Shown here piece by piece: positions 8,352 to 14,968 of a DNA stretch of 29,780 bases. Where the stretch lies: contig JAEZEQ010000056.1 in assembly GCA_023432985.1 (NCBI GenBank), positions 1-29,780 of the forward strand, read 5' to 3'. Source of the DNA: Bacteroidota bacterium (GTDB lineage: Bacteria > Bacteroidota > Bacteroidia > CAIKAF01). The position numbers were made by a program, and so were the translations under genes. Below the pieces are notes generated by a model. That model ran no database searches, was not told where the DNA came from, and saw only the letters and a program-made list of their open reading frames with translations. Each line of letters begins with the position of its first letter. Position 1 is the first letter of the stretch.

Positions 8352-10031
8352 TTAAAAAACGACTGTTAATTCCATTTCTTTTCCTTCGCGGATTATGCGC
8401 GCCTGCACCTGATTTCCTTTTTTGAACTGACCTAAGGCTTTCATATAGCCTCGCATATTATCAATAGTTACATCACCAAGTCCCACCACTATATCACCGG
8501 TTTGAATGCCTGCGACAGAGGCCGGTTTCCCATCGCTGACTCCGTCTACTTTAACGCCCGGGCCGTCGTACATATAGTCGGGAACAATCCCCAAAGTTAC
8601 GCTGTATTTAGGCGCTTTGCCTTGCGCTGCATCTTTTGTTTTCTGAAAATCTATGCGCCCCAATTGATCCGTTTTATGAATCAATTCTATAATAAAATCG
8701 CCGATCTGCTGTATACCGCGATAATTAATCAGCTCGGCATCGTCGCTCGGTTTATGATAATCGGCATGTGTTCCGGTAAAAAAATGCAAAACGGGAATAT
8801 CTTTCAGATAGAAAGAGGTATGATCGCTGGGGCCTATGCCGCTTTCACTTGTTTTCAGGTTTAGGTTTCCGGCTTTGATTTCGGGCAATACCTTGGCCCA
8901 GGCGCTACTGGTGCCTACTCCGTTAAGCGCCAAATTCGCCTCTTCTAAACGACCTACCATGTCCATATTCAGCATAAAATTGGCCTTTTCGGGGCTGAAT
9001 AAATCCGATTTTACAAAAGCCGAACTGCCCAATAAACCTTTTTCTTCAGCCGAAAATGCAATAAATACATAATTGTTGTTCTTAGGACCTTTGGCCGATA
9101 AATATTGAGCCAAACCAATCAATGCCGCTGTTCCGCTTGCATTATCATCGGCTCCATTATGTATCATTTTTTCGTCTCCTCTATATAAAGACCCCTCTTC
9201 ACCCCATCCGAGATGATCGTAATGTGCACCGATAATGATATTATGGGCGGCTCCATTATCAATCCACCCCACCACATTGCGGGCGCTTACTTTCTCTCTT
9301 TTGATAGACACTCCGATTTCGGCAGCTTGAGGCCCGCCATCCAACAAGATTTTATTGGCCACACCTTTCACAAAAATCACCGGAATCTTTGATGCATATA
9401 CGTTTTTTGCCGGCTCTGTGCCCGGTTCTTCCGCTTGATAATTCTGTACGAAAATAACCGCTGCCGCACCCAGACTTTCTGCCAATTGAATACGAACCGA
9501 CAAGTCGGCTTCTTTTAGATATTTACTATGTGGATGCACTCCGTCGGGAGTGGAGTTTTCGATGACGAATATTTTGCCATTGAGTTCCTCGGGGCTATAT
9601 CCCTCATAATCGTTATATTTTTGTTCTTCCGAACGAATACCAAACTTTACATAGAGCACCTCTCCCTTCACTTGTCCATTTGCAGAATAACCCAAAGGCC
9701 AAAAATCACTGTTCAGTTCATAGGATTTGTTTATCAGACGAAAATAGGTCTTATCCTGTTCTACAAGTGGACGTGCAGAAAATTCAAAAGATTGAAAATA
9801 GGTCTTGTTTTCTCCACCGGGCAATACACCCGCTTTTTTGAATTTTTTTGCGATATAATTTGCCGCCAGTTCCTCTCCTTTGGTTCCCGGAGCTCTTCCT
9901 TCCAATTTGTCCGAAGAAAGATAATACACATTTTTTCGAATGTCTTTAAAATGCTTTTCGGATAAATACTGTGCTTGAGCAAGGCTAATAAATCCTATAA
10001 ACCCAATGAATATCCACAATGAACGTATCAT
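8352..10031 (-). CDS. Secreted M28 family zinc aminopeptidase with PA-like insert and PDZ domain
   Basis: A 559-aa exported peptidase. The N-terminal signal peptide ends at LAQAQ. A protease-associated region (about 90-245) is inserted before the di-zinc catalytic domain. The M28 ligands are all present: H270 in HYDHLG, D295 in GADDNASG, the catalytic pair E329-E330 in AFSAEEKG, D357 in NMDMVGR and H426 in DYHKPSDD. A C-terminal PDZ domain (about 470-559) contains GIQTGDIVVGLGD, as seen in many Bacteroidota M28 enzymes, and probably helps substrate binding. The family trims N-terminal residues from peptides; the location should be periplasmic or outer-membrane associated. A perfect -7 element lies 17-24 nt upstream of the ATG. 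Confidence 0.92.
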   Translation of the reverse strand: MIRSLWIFIGFIGFISLAQAQYLSEKHFKDIRKNVYYLSSDKLEGRAPGTKGEELAANYIAKKFKKAGVLPGGENKTYFQSFEFSARPLVEQDKTYFRLINKSYELNSDFWPLGYSANGQVKGEVLYVKFGIRSEEQKYNDYEGYSPEELNGKIFVIENSTPDGVHPHSKYLKEADLSVRIQLAESLGAAAVIFVQNYQAEEPGTEPAKNVYASKIPVIFVKGVANKILLDGGPQAAEIGVSIKREKVSARNVVGWIDNGAAHNIIIGAHYDHLGWGEEGSLYRGDEKMIHNGADDNASGTAALIGLAQYLSAKGPKNNNYVFIAFSAEEKGLLGSSAFVKSDLFSPEKANFMLNMDMVGRLEEANLALNGVGTSSAWAKVLPEIKAGNLNLKTSESGIGPSDHTSFYLKDIPVLHFFTGTHADYHKPSDDAELINYRGIQQIGDFIIELIHKTDQLGRIDFQKTKDAAQGKAPKYSVTLGIVPDYMYDGPGVKVDGVSDGKPASVAGIQTGDIVVGLGDVTIDNMRGYMKALGQFKKGNQVQARIIREGKEMELTVVF

Positions 10032-10047
10032 AATTTGCTATTTTGAG

Positions 10048-10055
10048 CAAAAGTA
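10048..10055 (-). promoter_or_regulatory. -7 promoter element TACTTTTG of the M28 peptidase gene
   Basis: A perfect TAnnTTTG on the minus strand, 16 nt upstream of the ATG at 10031. No TTG is seen at the expected -33 spacing. The predicted leader is only about 12 nt. Confidence 0.55.
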
Positions 10056-10110
10056 ACCATTCCGTCCGGCTTGCCCTTCATCGGCATGAAAATTCCCTAA
10101 TCTTAGGTAG

Positions 10111-10141
10111 TAAAAAAAAAGCCCCTCTAAAGAGGAGCTTT
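10111..10141 (-). terminator. Intrinsic terminator of the DEAD-box helicase gene
   Basis: On the minus strand AAGCTCCTCT pairs with AGAGGGGCTT (10-bp stem with one G-U pair, 2-nt loop in the simplest folding), followed by a run of nine T. It begins 7 nt after the helicase stop codon at 10148-10150. Confidence 0.85.
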
Positions 10142-10147
10142 CTGCTA

Positions 10148-11809
10148 TTAATTCTTGGCTATTTCGACCAATTGTTTTTTATTTTTCGATTTGGAATTGA
10201 GTCTGTCCATAATCTGTTTTGCATCTCTTTCGGAAACAGAGGCAAAAGAAAACTTATCTGTTACACGTATTTCGTGAATAAATTTTCCGGGGACTCCGGT
10301 TTCTTTTTCGAGATAATTGGCCATTTCTTTAGGGCTATCAATTTTGTCGAGTTTTCCCAAAGCTATGAATAAGCGTTTGCGATCATCTCCACCTTTGCCC
10401 ATACGGCCTCTTCTTCCATCCTTACGGTCAGAACCTCTTCCAAAATCCCTACCGGAATCTTTAAAGCCTTTTTCGTTTAATTTAGAAAAACTCTTCTCAT
10501 CCAATTCTTCCTCGTAAACAATTTTAAGCAAAGAAGACAAGATATCTTTGGCTTCACCCAACTCCAATAGTTCTTGAGCTAGATCTTGGAATTTACTTAA
10601 GCTCTCTTCATTACCCAATACTTTTACTACATCATCCTTAATATGGTTGATTTTAGCAGAGATTACATCCTGTACTCCGGGCAATTTACCTTTAACGATA
10701 TCCGCTTTAGCCAGACGTTTTACCATGGCTAGTTTTCTCATTTCTCTGGAAGAGATAAATGAAATTGCTGTTCCTTTACGACCTGCACGACCGGTTCTTC
10801 CGATACGGTGTACATAGCTTTCGGGATCTTGTGGCAGACCAAAGTTGAACACATGGGTCAGGTTATTGATATCAATACCACGAGCAGCTACATCGGTAGC
10901 CACTAAAATATTGATGGATTTATTCTTAAATCTTTGTAAGATTCTTTCGCGCTGATGCTGGGAGATATCTCCATGCAATGCTTCGGCAGAATAACCTCTT
11001 TCGATAAGTTTATTCGCTACATTATCTGTTTCGATTTTAGTCTGACAGAAAATTAAGCCATAAAAATCCTTTTCGATTTCCATAAGTCGCACCAATGCTT
11101 CCATTTTATCCGACTCAGAAACTTCGTAATAGATTTGAGAAATATTGACATTCGTTACATCTTGTTTTGCAACGGCGATTTCTTCAATTGAACCCATAAA
11201 TTTACGGGCAATTTGACGAATAGCAGAAGGCATGGTTGCAGAGAATAACAACATACGCTTTTCATTCGGCACATGGGTTAAAATCTCTTCAATATCCTCT
11301 ACAAAGCCCATATTCAACATTTCGTCGGCTTCGTCAAGTACAACATGAGAAAGTCCGTCTAATTTTAAAGAACCTCTTTTAAGATGATCCAAAATACGTC
11401 CGGGAGTTCCCACAACGACATCAGTACCTCTTTTTAGACTCTTTAGCTGTTCTGTCATAGAAGCACCTCCATAAACCGTGGTAACATGGAGTTTTTTCTT
11501 TCCTTTAAAAGACGAGATTTCGTCTGCCACCTGAATGGCTAACTCTCTAGTAGGGGCAAGAATAAGTGCCTGTGGCACAGTGCCTCGCTCGTTTAAAAGT
11601 TCGATTAAGGGAAGTCCGAACGCTGCGGTTTTACCGGTTCCCGTTTGAGCTTTACCAATGATGTCATTCTCGTTTTTTAATAAAAGCGGAATACATGCTG
11701 CTTGTATTGGTGTTGGTGTGGTGTACCCCTTTGATTCAATAGCTTGTAGGGTACTGTCAGACAAGCCTAACTCACGAAATGTGAGCATTCCAGTTTCAAT
11801 GTTTGTCAT
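10148..11809 (-). CDS. deaD: DEAD-box ATP-dependent RNA helicase, DeaD/CsdA type
   Basis: A 553-aa RNA helicase. In order: Q motif (YTTPTPIQAA), Walker A AQTGTGKT, PTRELAIQ, the DEAD box in VLDEADEMLNMGF, SAT in LFSATMP, then RecA domain 2 with VATDVAARGID and HRIGRTGRAGRKG. A basic linker rich in Gly, Arg and Asp leads to a C-terminal DbpA-type RNA-binding domain (about the last 75 residues), which places it with DeaD/CsdA enzymes that act in ribosome assembly and mRNA unwinding, often at low temperature. Start: ATG 11809 (MTNIETGM) or ATG 11788; the ATG at 11905 is rejected because it overlaps the promoter at 11903-11932. The transcript has a leader of about 90 nt with an inverted repeat, suggesting post-transcriptional control. 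Confidence 0.93.
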   Translation of the reverse strand: MTNIETGMLTFRELGLSDSTLQAIESKGYTTPTPIQAACIPLLLKNENDIIGKAQTGTGKTAAFGLPLIELLNERGTVPQALILAPTRELAIQVADEISSFKGKKKLHVTTVYGGASMTEQLKSLKRGTDVVVGTPGRILDHLKRGSLKLDGLSHVVLDEADEMLNMGFVEDIEEILTHVPNEKRMLLFSATMPSAIRQIARKFMGSIEEIAVAKQDVTNVNISQIYYEVSESDKMEALVRLMEIEKDFYGLIFCQTKIETDNVANKLIERGYSAEALHGDISQHQRERILQRFKNKSINILVATDVAARGIDINNLTHVFNFGLPQDPESYVHRIGRTGRAGRKGTAISFISSREMRKLAMVKRLAKADIVKGKLPGVQDVISAKINHIKDDVVKVLGNEESLSKFQDLAQELLELGEAKDILSSLLKIVYEEELDEKSFSKLNEKGFKDSGRDFGRGSDRKDGRRGRMGKGGDDRKRLFIALGKLDKIDSPKEMANYLEKETGVPGKFIHEIRVTDKFSFASVSERDAKQIMDRLNSKSKNKKQLVEIAKN

Positions 11810-11825
11810 TTGTTGTTTGTTTATA

Positions 11826-11879
11826 CATAGTGCTACTTTGTAAGGTGATAATGCCATCGACACGGCACTGAGCACTATG
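11826..11879 (-). promoter_or_regulatory. Inverted repeat (stem-loop) in the helicase mRNA leader
   Basis: CATAGTGCT (11826-11834) and AGCACTATG (11871-11879) form a perfect 9-bp inverted repeat, 36 nt apart, with an inner TGCC/GGCA pair (11852-11855 and 11864-11867). The whole structure lies between the predicted RNA start (about 11899) and the start codon at 11809, so it would fold in the 5' leader. No T-run follows it, so it is not an obvious terminator. Confidence 0.55.
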
Positions 11880-11902
11880 CAAAGTATTTTTTGAATTGGG
11901 TG

Positions 11903-11932
11903 CAAATATACGCCTATTTTTTATTCCCGCAA
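11903..11932 (-). promoter_or_regulatory. Bacteroidota-type promoter of the helicase gene
   Basis: The best promoter in the window: TTG (11930-11932), 19 nt spacer, perfect -7 element TATATTTG (11903-11910) on the minus strand. It predicts an RNA start near 11899 and therefore a leader of about 90 nt. Confidence 0.8.
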
Positions 11933-11973
11933 GTTTTTGCCGAAAAATATCTGATTATAACACTTTTATAGCT

Positions 11974-13038
11974 TTATCCTTTTTTAAGTGTAAAGGAAAA
12001 AGTGGCCCCTTTTCCTATGCTGCTGCGCACATGTATAGTCTGTTTATGCGCTTCAATAATATGCTTCACTATAGCTAAACCAAGTCCGGTTCCTCCGCTA
12101 TCCCGACTTCGACTTTTGTCTACTCTATAAAACCTTTCGAATAAACGGGGCAGATTTTCCTCGCTGATGCCAGGCCCATTGTCCGCTACCTCAATCAATA
12201 TATTATCTCCCATTTCGAAAAAGGATATTTTCGTATATCCATTGTCATGTCCATAAATAATGGCATTAGCCAACAAATTGGTAAAAACTTGCCTTATGGC
12301 ATTTTGGTCGGCATAGACATATATAGGTGAGTAATTTTCTTTTAACTGCAAGCTGATTTTTTTATCGGCCGCTCTTTTTTCGAGCATATCAACAACATCC
12401 TGTGCCAATGCAACAATATTAAAGCGCTCCATAAGCATGGGCATATCGCCACTCTCCAAGCGATTTACTGTGTCTAAATCCTGAATAAGCACAATCATTC
12501 GCTCTATATTCTTGTCGGCATTTTTTAAATAACGCAGATGCATTTCTCGCGCCTCTTGGCCTTCTACATTCTCCGTTAAATCTTCCAGTAAAGTCGTTAC
12601 ATAGCCCTGAATATTGAAAATAGGGGTTTTTAATTCGTGGGCCAAATTGCCGATAAACTCCCTTCTATAGGCCTCCATTTTTTTCAAATTGTCGATCTCT
12701 CTATTGCGGTCCTGCGCCCATAAAACCACCTCCCTATTCACATCATCAATTACATCGACACCTTGTTCAATCTTTTGTTTAATGTTCTTCTTTTGTCCCA
12801 GCTTTAAATCATGTATCGTTTTATAAACCAGTTTTATTTTTTCGTAAATAAAACGATTGATAAAATGGCGAAACAAGAAAAATACGGTTACAAAACTAAT
12901 GATCGTGATTCCTCCCAAAACAGACCATTTTATTGGTGTTTCAGACAACCACAAACTCAGCACTATAAACAAGCTGATAATGCCGGAGCTAATGAGGGCA
13001 GCCCAAAGGGCAATATAAGACGGACTTTCTTTCTTCAA
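11974..13038 (-). CDS. Two-component sensor histidine kinase
   Basis: A 354-aa membrane kinase. Two hydrophobic helices near residues 8-29 and 35-57 are separated by only a few residues, so there is almost no outer sensing domain. A HAMP-like or linker helix follows, then the dimerisation domain with the phospho-accepting His in NLAHELKTP, and an ATPase domain with the N box (LLANAIIYG), VADNGPGI, LFERFYRVD and GGTGLGLAI. The order and short loop resemble the PhoR/ResE-type kinases of Bacteroidota. The start codon is TTG at 13038: no ATG occurs before the conserved core, and the preceding response regulator stops 2 nt upstream (13041-13043). Coupled translation from the regulator gene is likely. 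The signal is unknown. Confidence 0.92.
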   Translation of the reverse strand: MKKESPSYIALWAALISSGIISLFIVLSLWLSETPIKWSVLGGITIISFVTVFFLFRHFINRFIYEKIKLVYKTIHDLKLGQKKNIKQKIEQGVDVIDDVNREVVLWAQDRNREIDNLKKMEAYRREFIGNLAHELKTPIFNIQGYVTTLLEDLTENVEGQEAREMHLRYLKNADKNIERMIVLIQDLDTVNRLESGDMPMLMERFNIVALAQDVVDMLEKRAADKKISLQLKENYSPIYVYADQNAIRQVFTNLLANAIIYGHDNGYTKISFFEMGDNILIEVADNGPGISEENLPRLFERFYRVDKSRSRDSGGTGLGLAIVKHIIEAHKQTIHVRSSIGKGATFSFTLKKG

Positions 13039-13040
13039 TT

Positions 13041-13727
13041 TTAAAACTCAAACTTATAGCCGACTCCTTTTATTGTTTTAATAAAACTGTCGTCTAATTT
13101 TTCTCTTAATTTTCTTACATGTACATCAATCGTACGATCACCTACTACGACCTCCTGACCCCAAACAATACGTAAAATCTCATCCCGATTAAAGACCTTG
13201 CCGGGCTTGGATGCGAGTAAATAAAGCAATTCGAACTCTTTTTTGGGCATCTGAATTTCCTCTCCCTTAAAAGTTACCACATATCTGACCCGATCAATTA
13301 TTAAGCCCTCAAATTCGAGATTGCCGTTTTGCTCTTCCTTTTCTTCACCCGAACGGCGAAGCAAAGCTTTGACGCGGCTCACAAAAACGCGGGGCTTAAT
13401 CGGCTTAGAAATATAATCATCGGCACCGGCATCGAATCCGGCAATTTGCGAATAATCTTCGCCTCTCGCCGTCAAAAATGCAATAATAACCCCCTTTAAT
13501 TCGGGAGCAGAACGCATTTCCTTACAGGTCTCCATTCCATCCATTTCGGGCATCATAACATCCAAAATAACCAAATCGGGCTTTGTCTTGCGCGCAATCT
13601 CAAGCCCCTCCTTACCTGTAGTAGCCGTTAGCACGGTATAACCCTCTTTAGTTAAATTATACCCGAGAAACTCCAGAATATCCGGTTCATCGTCTACCAA
13701 AAGGATTTTTGCTGATACATCACTCAT
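13041..13727 (-). CDS. Response regulator, OmpR/PhoB family
   Basis: A 228-aa DNA-binding response regulator. The receiver domain (about 7-122) has the acidic pocket D12-D13, the phospho-acceptor D56 in LVILDVMMPEMDG, T86 and K108 (ISKP). The C-terminal winged helix of the Trans_reg_C type (about 135-226) includes KKEFELLYLLASKPGKVF and RTIDVHVRKLREKL, as in PhoB. The start is MSDVSAK at 13727; the upstream ATG at 13844 is excluded by a perfect -7 element at 13750-13757 between them. It pairs with the kinase 2 nt downstream. Inverted and direct repeats upstream (13814-13860) could be its own binding sites. Targets unknown. Confidence 0.93.
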   Translation of the reverse strand: MSDVSAKILLVDDEPDILEFLGYNLTKEGYTVLTATTGKEGLEIARKTKPDLVILDVMMPEMDGMETCKEMRSAPELKGVIIAFLTARGEDYSQIAGFDAGADDYISKPIKPRVFVSRVKALLRRSGEEKEEQNGNLEFEGLIIDRVRYVVTFKGEEIQMPKKEFELLYLLASKPGKVFNRDEILRIVWGQEVVVGDRTIDVHVRKLREKLDDSFIKTIKGVGYKFEF

Positions 13728-13749
13728 TTTTATTGTCTTTTTCAGAGTA

Positions 13750-13757
13750 CAAAAGTA
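13750..13757 (-). promoter_or_regulatory. -7 promoter element TACTTTTG of the two-component operon
   Basis: A perfect TAnnTTTG on the minus strand, 22 nt before the ATG at 13727, predicting a leader of about 18 nt. No TTG at the -33 distance, which would fit a promoter that needs an activator. Confidence 0.6.
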
Positions 13758-13813
13758 CTTTCTTTTTAAATGGAACTTCCTTTTTAATTCGTTATCATGC
13801 CACCAAAACGCAT

Positions 13814-13860
13814 TCTTAATACAAACATGATCCCTGCAAAACAATTTCTTAACAGGGATA
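13814..13860. promoter_or_regulatory. Candidate operator: inverted and direct repeats between the two-component operon and the acidic-protein gene
   Basis: ATCCCTG (13831-13837) and CAGGGAT (13854-13860) form a perfect 7-bp inverted repeat with a 16-nt spacer; a third CCCTG follows at 13877-13881. TTCTTAA occurs twice (13814-13820 and 13847-13853) exactly 33 bp apart, three helical turns. The block lies about 55-110 bp upstream of the -7 element of the regulator operon and about 90 bp upstream of the plus-strand promoter. A role as binding site is an inference. Confidence 0.35.
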
Positions 13861-13925
13861 AAGTTAGAAAAAAGACCCTGCCCATTGTTAAATTCTAATT
13901 TTTGAACAAAATTTTTGCGCTTTTC

Positions 13926-13957
13926 TTGTGTGGTATCTAAAATGTGTTTTACATTTG
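13926..13957 (+). promoter_or_regulatory. Bacteroidota-type promoter of the acidic-protein gene
   Basis: TTG (13926-13928), 21-nt spacer, perfect -7 element TACATTTG (13950-13957). The RNA would start near 13961, about 45 nt before the ATG at 14007. Confidence 0.7.
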
Positions 13958-14006
13958 TAGTCGCATTTATATTTTAATTCAATTTCATAATTATTAAGTT
14001 TACATC

Positions 14007-14246
14007 ATGACGAATTCGGCCTCTTTTTTGACAAGAGAAATGCAAAGTGTAGCCTCCTATAATATGGCTAAAAAAAATCAGAATCTACCCGATGGGCACG
14101 ATGAGGAAGATTATGATCCGGATGATAATTATTACTCTGTTGAAGAGGACGAGGAGGGCAGCCCGGGTGCCGACGACGAACCCGAATTCGACAATCTTGA
14201 CGATTTCGATGACGATTTTTACGATGACGATGACGACGATTTTTAA
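14007..14246 (+). CDS. Small, extremely acidic protein of unknown function
   Basis: A 79-aa protein, or 60 aa if translation starts at the internal ATG at 14064 (MAKKNQ). From that Met onward 29 of 60 residues are Asp or Glu, and the C-terminus alternates Asp runs with Phe and Tyr (DDFDDDFYDDDDDDF). There is no signal peptide, no membrane helix and no known motif; it is probably disordered or folds only with a basic partner. That it is a real gene is supported by a well-spaced promoter upstream and a strong terminator 20 nt after the stop. It stands alone, divergent from the two-component operon. Possible roles are a DNA mimic, chaperone or metal binder; none can be chosen from sequence. Confidence 0.7.
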   Translation: MTNSASFLTREMQSVASYNMAKKNQNLPDGHDEEDYDPDDNYYSVEEDEEGSPGADDEPEFDNLDDFDDDFYDDDDDDF

Positions 14247-14266
14247 TATCGTATCACAGTAATATG

Positions 14267-14297
14267 AAAAAGGGATCTGTTATAGATCCCTTTTTTC
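14267..14297. terminator. Bidirectional intrinsic terminator
   Basis: A 12-bp stem, AAAAAGGGATCT (14267-14278) with AGATCCCTTTTT (14284-14295), closes on a 5-nt loop and is flanked by A and T runs. It lies between the convergent acidic-protein gene and the 80-aa gene and can serve both. Confidence 0.88.
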
Positions 14298-14301
14298 TTG
14301 T

Positions 14302-14544
14302 TTACGAAATGCTGTTTCTTACTCTTAAGGTATAACTGCGTAAAGCCTCCTTGAAATCTATTCCTTTTTCAATCATGGCTTCCTTTATCCATATTCCGGC
14401 CAAAACGTGGGTCAATTGCTCGCCCTCATCTTCGCCTTCAATCTCAATTTCGAGCGCCTTTTCCTCATACAAATCGGCCTCAGCCTTGCGCAATTGATCT
14501 AAACTATATTGCTCAACTGCCTTTTTAATTGCCGGTATTTTCAT
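14302..14544 (-). CDS. Small conserved protein downstream of thioredoxin (DUF6952-like)
   Basis: An 80-aa acidic, mostly helical protein starting MKIPAIKKAVEQ and ending with KEALRSYTLRVRNSI. Length, the MK(I/L)P start, the central acidic segment and the KEAL...F/Y..RV end agree with a small Bacteroidota family I recall as DUF6952, which is found beside thioredoxin-like genes. No catalytic motif or membrane segment. It starts 1 nt after the stop of the thioredoxin gene, so the two are co-transcribed and probably translationally coupled, which suggests a shared task in redox balance. It ends 5 nt before the bidirectional terminator. The family name is from memory. Confidence 0.7.
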   Translation of the reverse strand: MKIPAIKKAVEQYSLDQLRKAEADLYEEKALEIEIEGEDEGEQLTHVLAGIWIKEAMIEKGIDFKEALRSYTLRVRNSIS

Positions 14545-14545
14545 A

Positions 14546-14869
14546 TTATGCTTGTTTCAATTTTTCTATCATAGCGCGGACAAACTCCTCTTTTGCACCT
14601 GTAGAAGCCTCCAATAATGTGCCTCCCTTAAAGGTTGCAAAAAACGGCAAATTATCCACACCCGCCTTTTTACGCGCTTGCTCATTCTCTTCCGCATTAA
14701 TGTCTAAAAACAACACATCCGAATATGCATCCTCTTCTGATAAACGACGGTACTTCGGCGCAAATAATTTGCAAGACCCACACCAATCCGCATAATATTT
14801 TACGATCACTAAATCATGCTCCTGTATCGTTTGCTCAAAATCTGCATCGGTAGAAATCTTTATAGCCAT
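14546..14869 (-). CDS. Thioredoxin family protein
   Basis: A 107-aa single-domain thioredoxin fold without signal peptide, hence cytoplasmic. The active site is WCGSC in YYADWCGSCK, a variant of the classical WCGPC; the missing Pro usually raises the redox potential or changes specificity. The conserved cis-Pro is present in NLPFF, and the C-terminal FKGG...A.E.F matches the thioredoxin fold. It probably reduces protein disulfides or acts in oxidative stress. It is the first gene of a two-gene unit and is divergent from recJ, with 99 bp between. A perfect -7 element lies 17 nt before the ATG. Confidence 0.9.
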   Translation of the reverse strand: MAIKISTDADFEQTIQEHDLVIVKYYADWCGSCKLFAPKYRRLSEEDAYSDVLFLDINAEENEQARKKAGVDNLPFFATFKGGTLLEASTGAKEEFVRAMIEKLKQA

Positions 14870-14886
14870 AATTATTAATTTTGTTG

Positions 14887-14894
14887 CAAATTTA
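14887..14894 (-). promoter_or_regulatory. -7 promoter element TAAATTTG of the thioredoxin operon
   Basis: A perfect TAnnTTTG on the minus strand, 17 nt before the ATG at 14869; no TTG at the -33 distance. The predicted leader is about 13 nt. Confidence 0.55.
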
Positions 14895-14968
14895 CAATAA
14901 ATACTCCATAATTTTCTCGATATTACTATAGGAAAAACCTATCAACACATTAATTATTATTACTAAAC

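Noticed and set aside
11810..11905. N-terminal extension of the helicase to the ATG at 11905
   Set aside because: The upstream ATG overlaps the -7 promoter element at 11903-11910, and the extension has no family similarity.
13728..13844. N-terminal extension of the response regulator to the ATG at 13844
   Set aside because: A perfect -7 box at 13750-13757 lies inside it and the receiver domain begins right after the ATG at 13727.
14929..14941. TAGG-AAAAA-CCTA palindrome upstream of recJ
   Set aside because: A 4-bp stem is expected by chance in AT-rich DNA and no regulator is implied.
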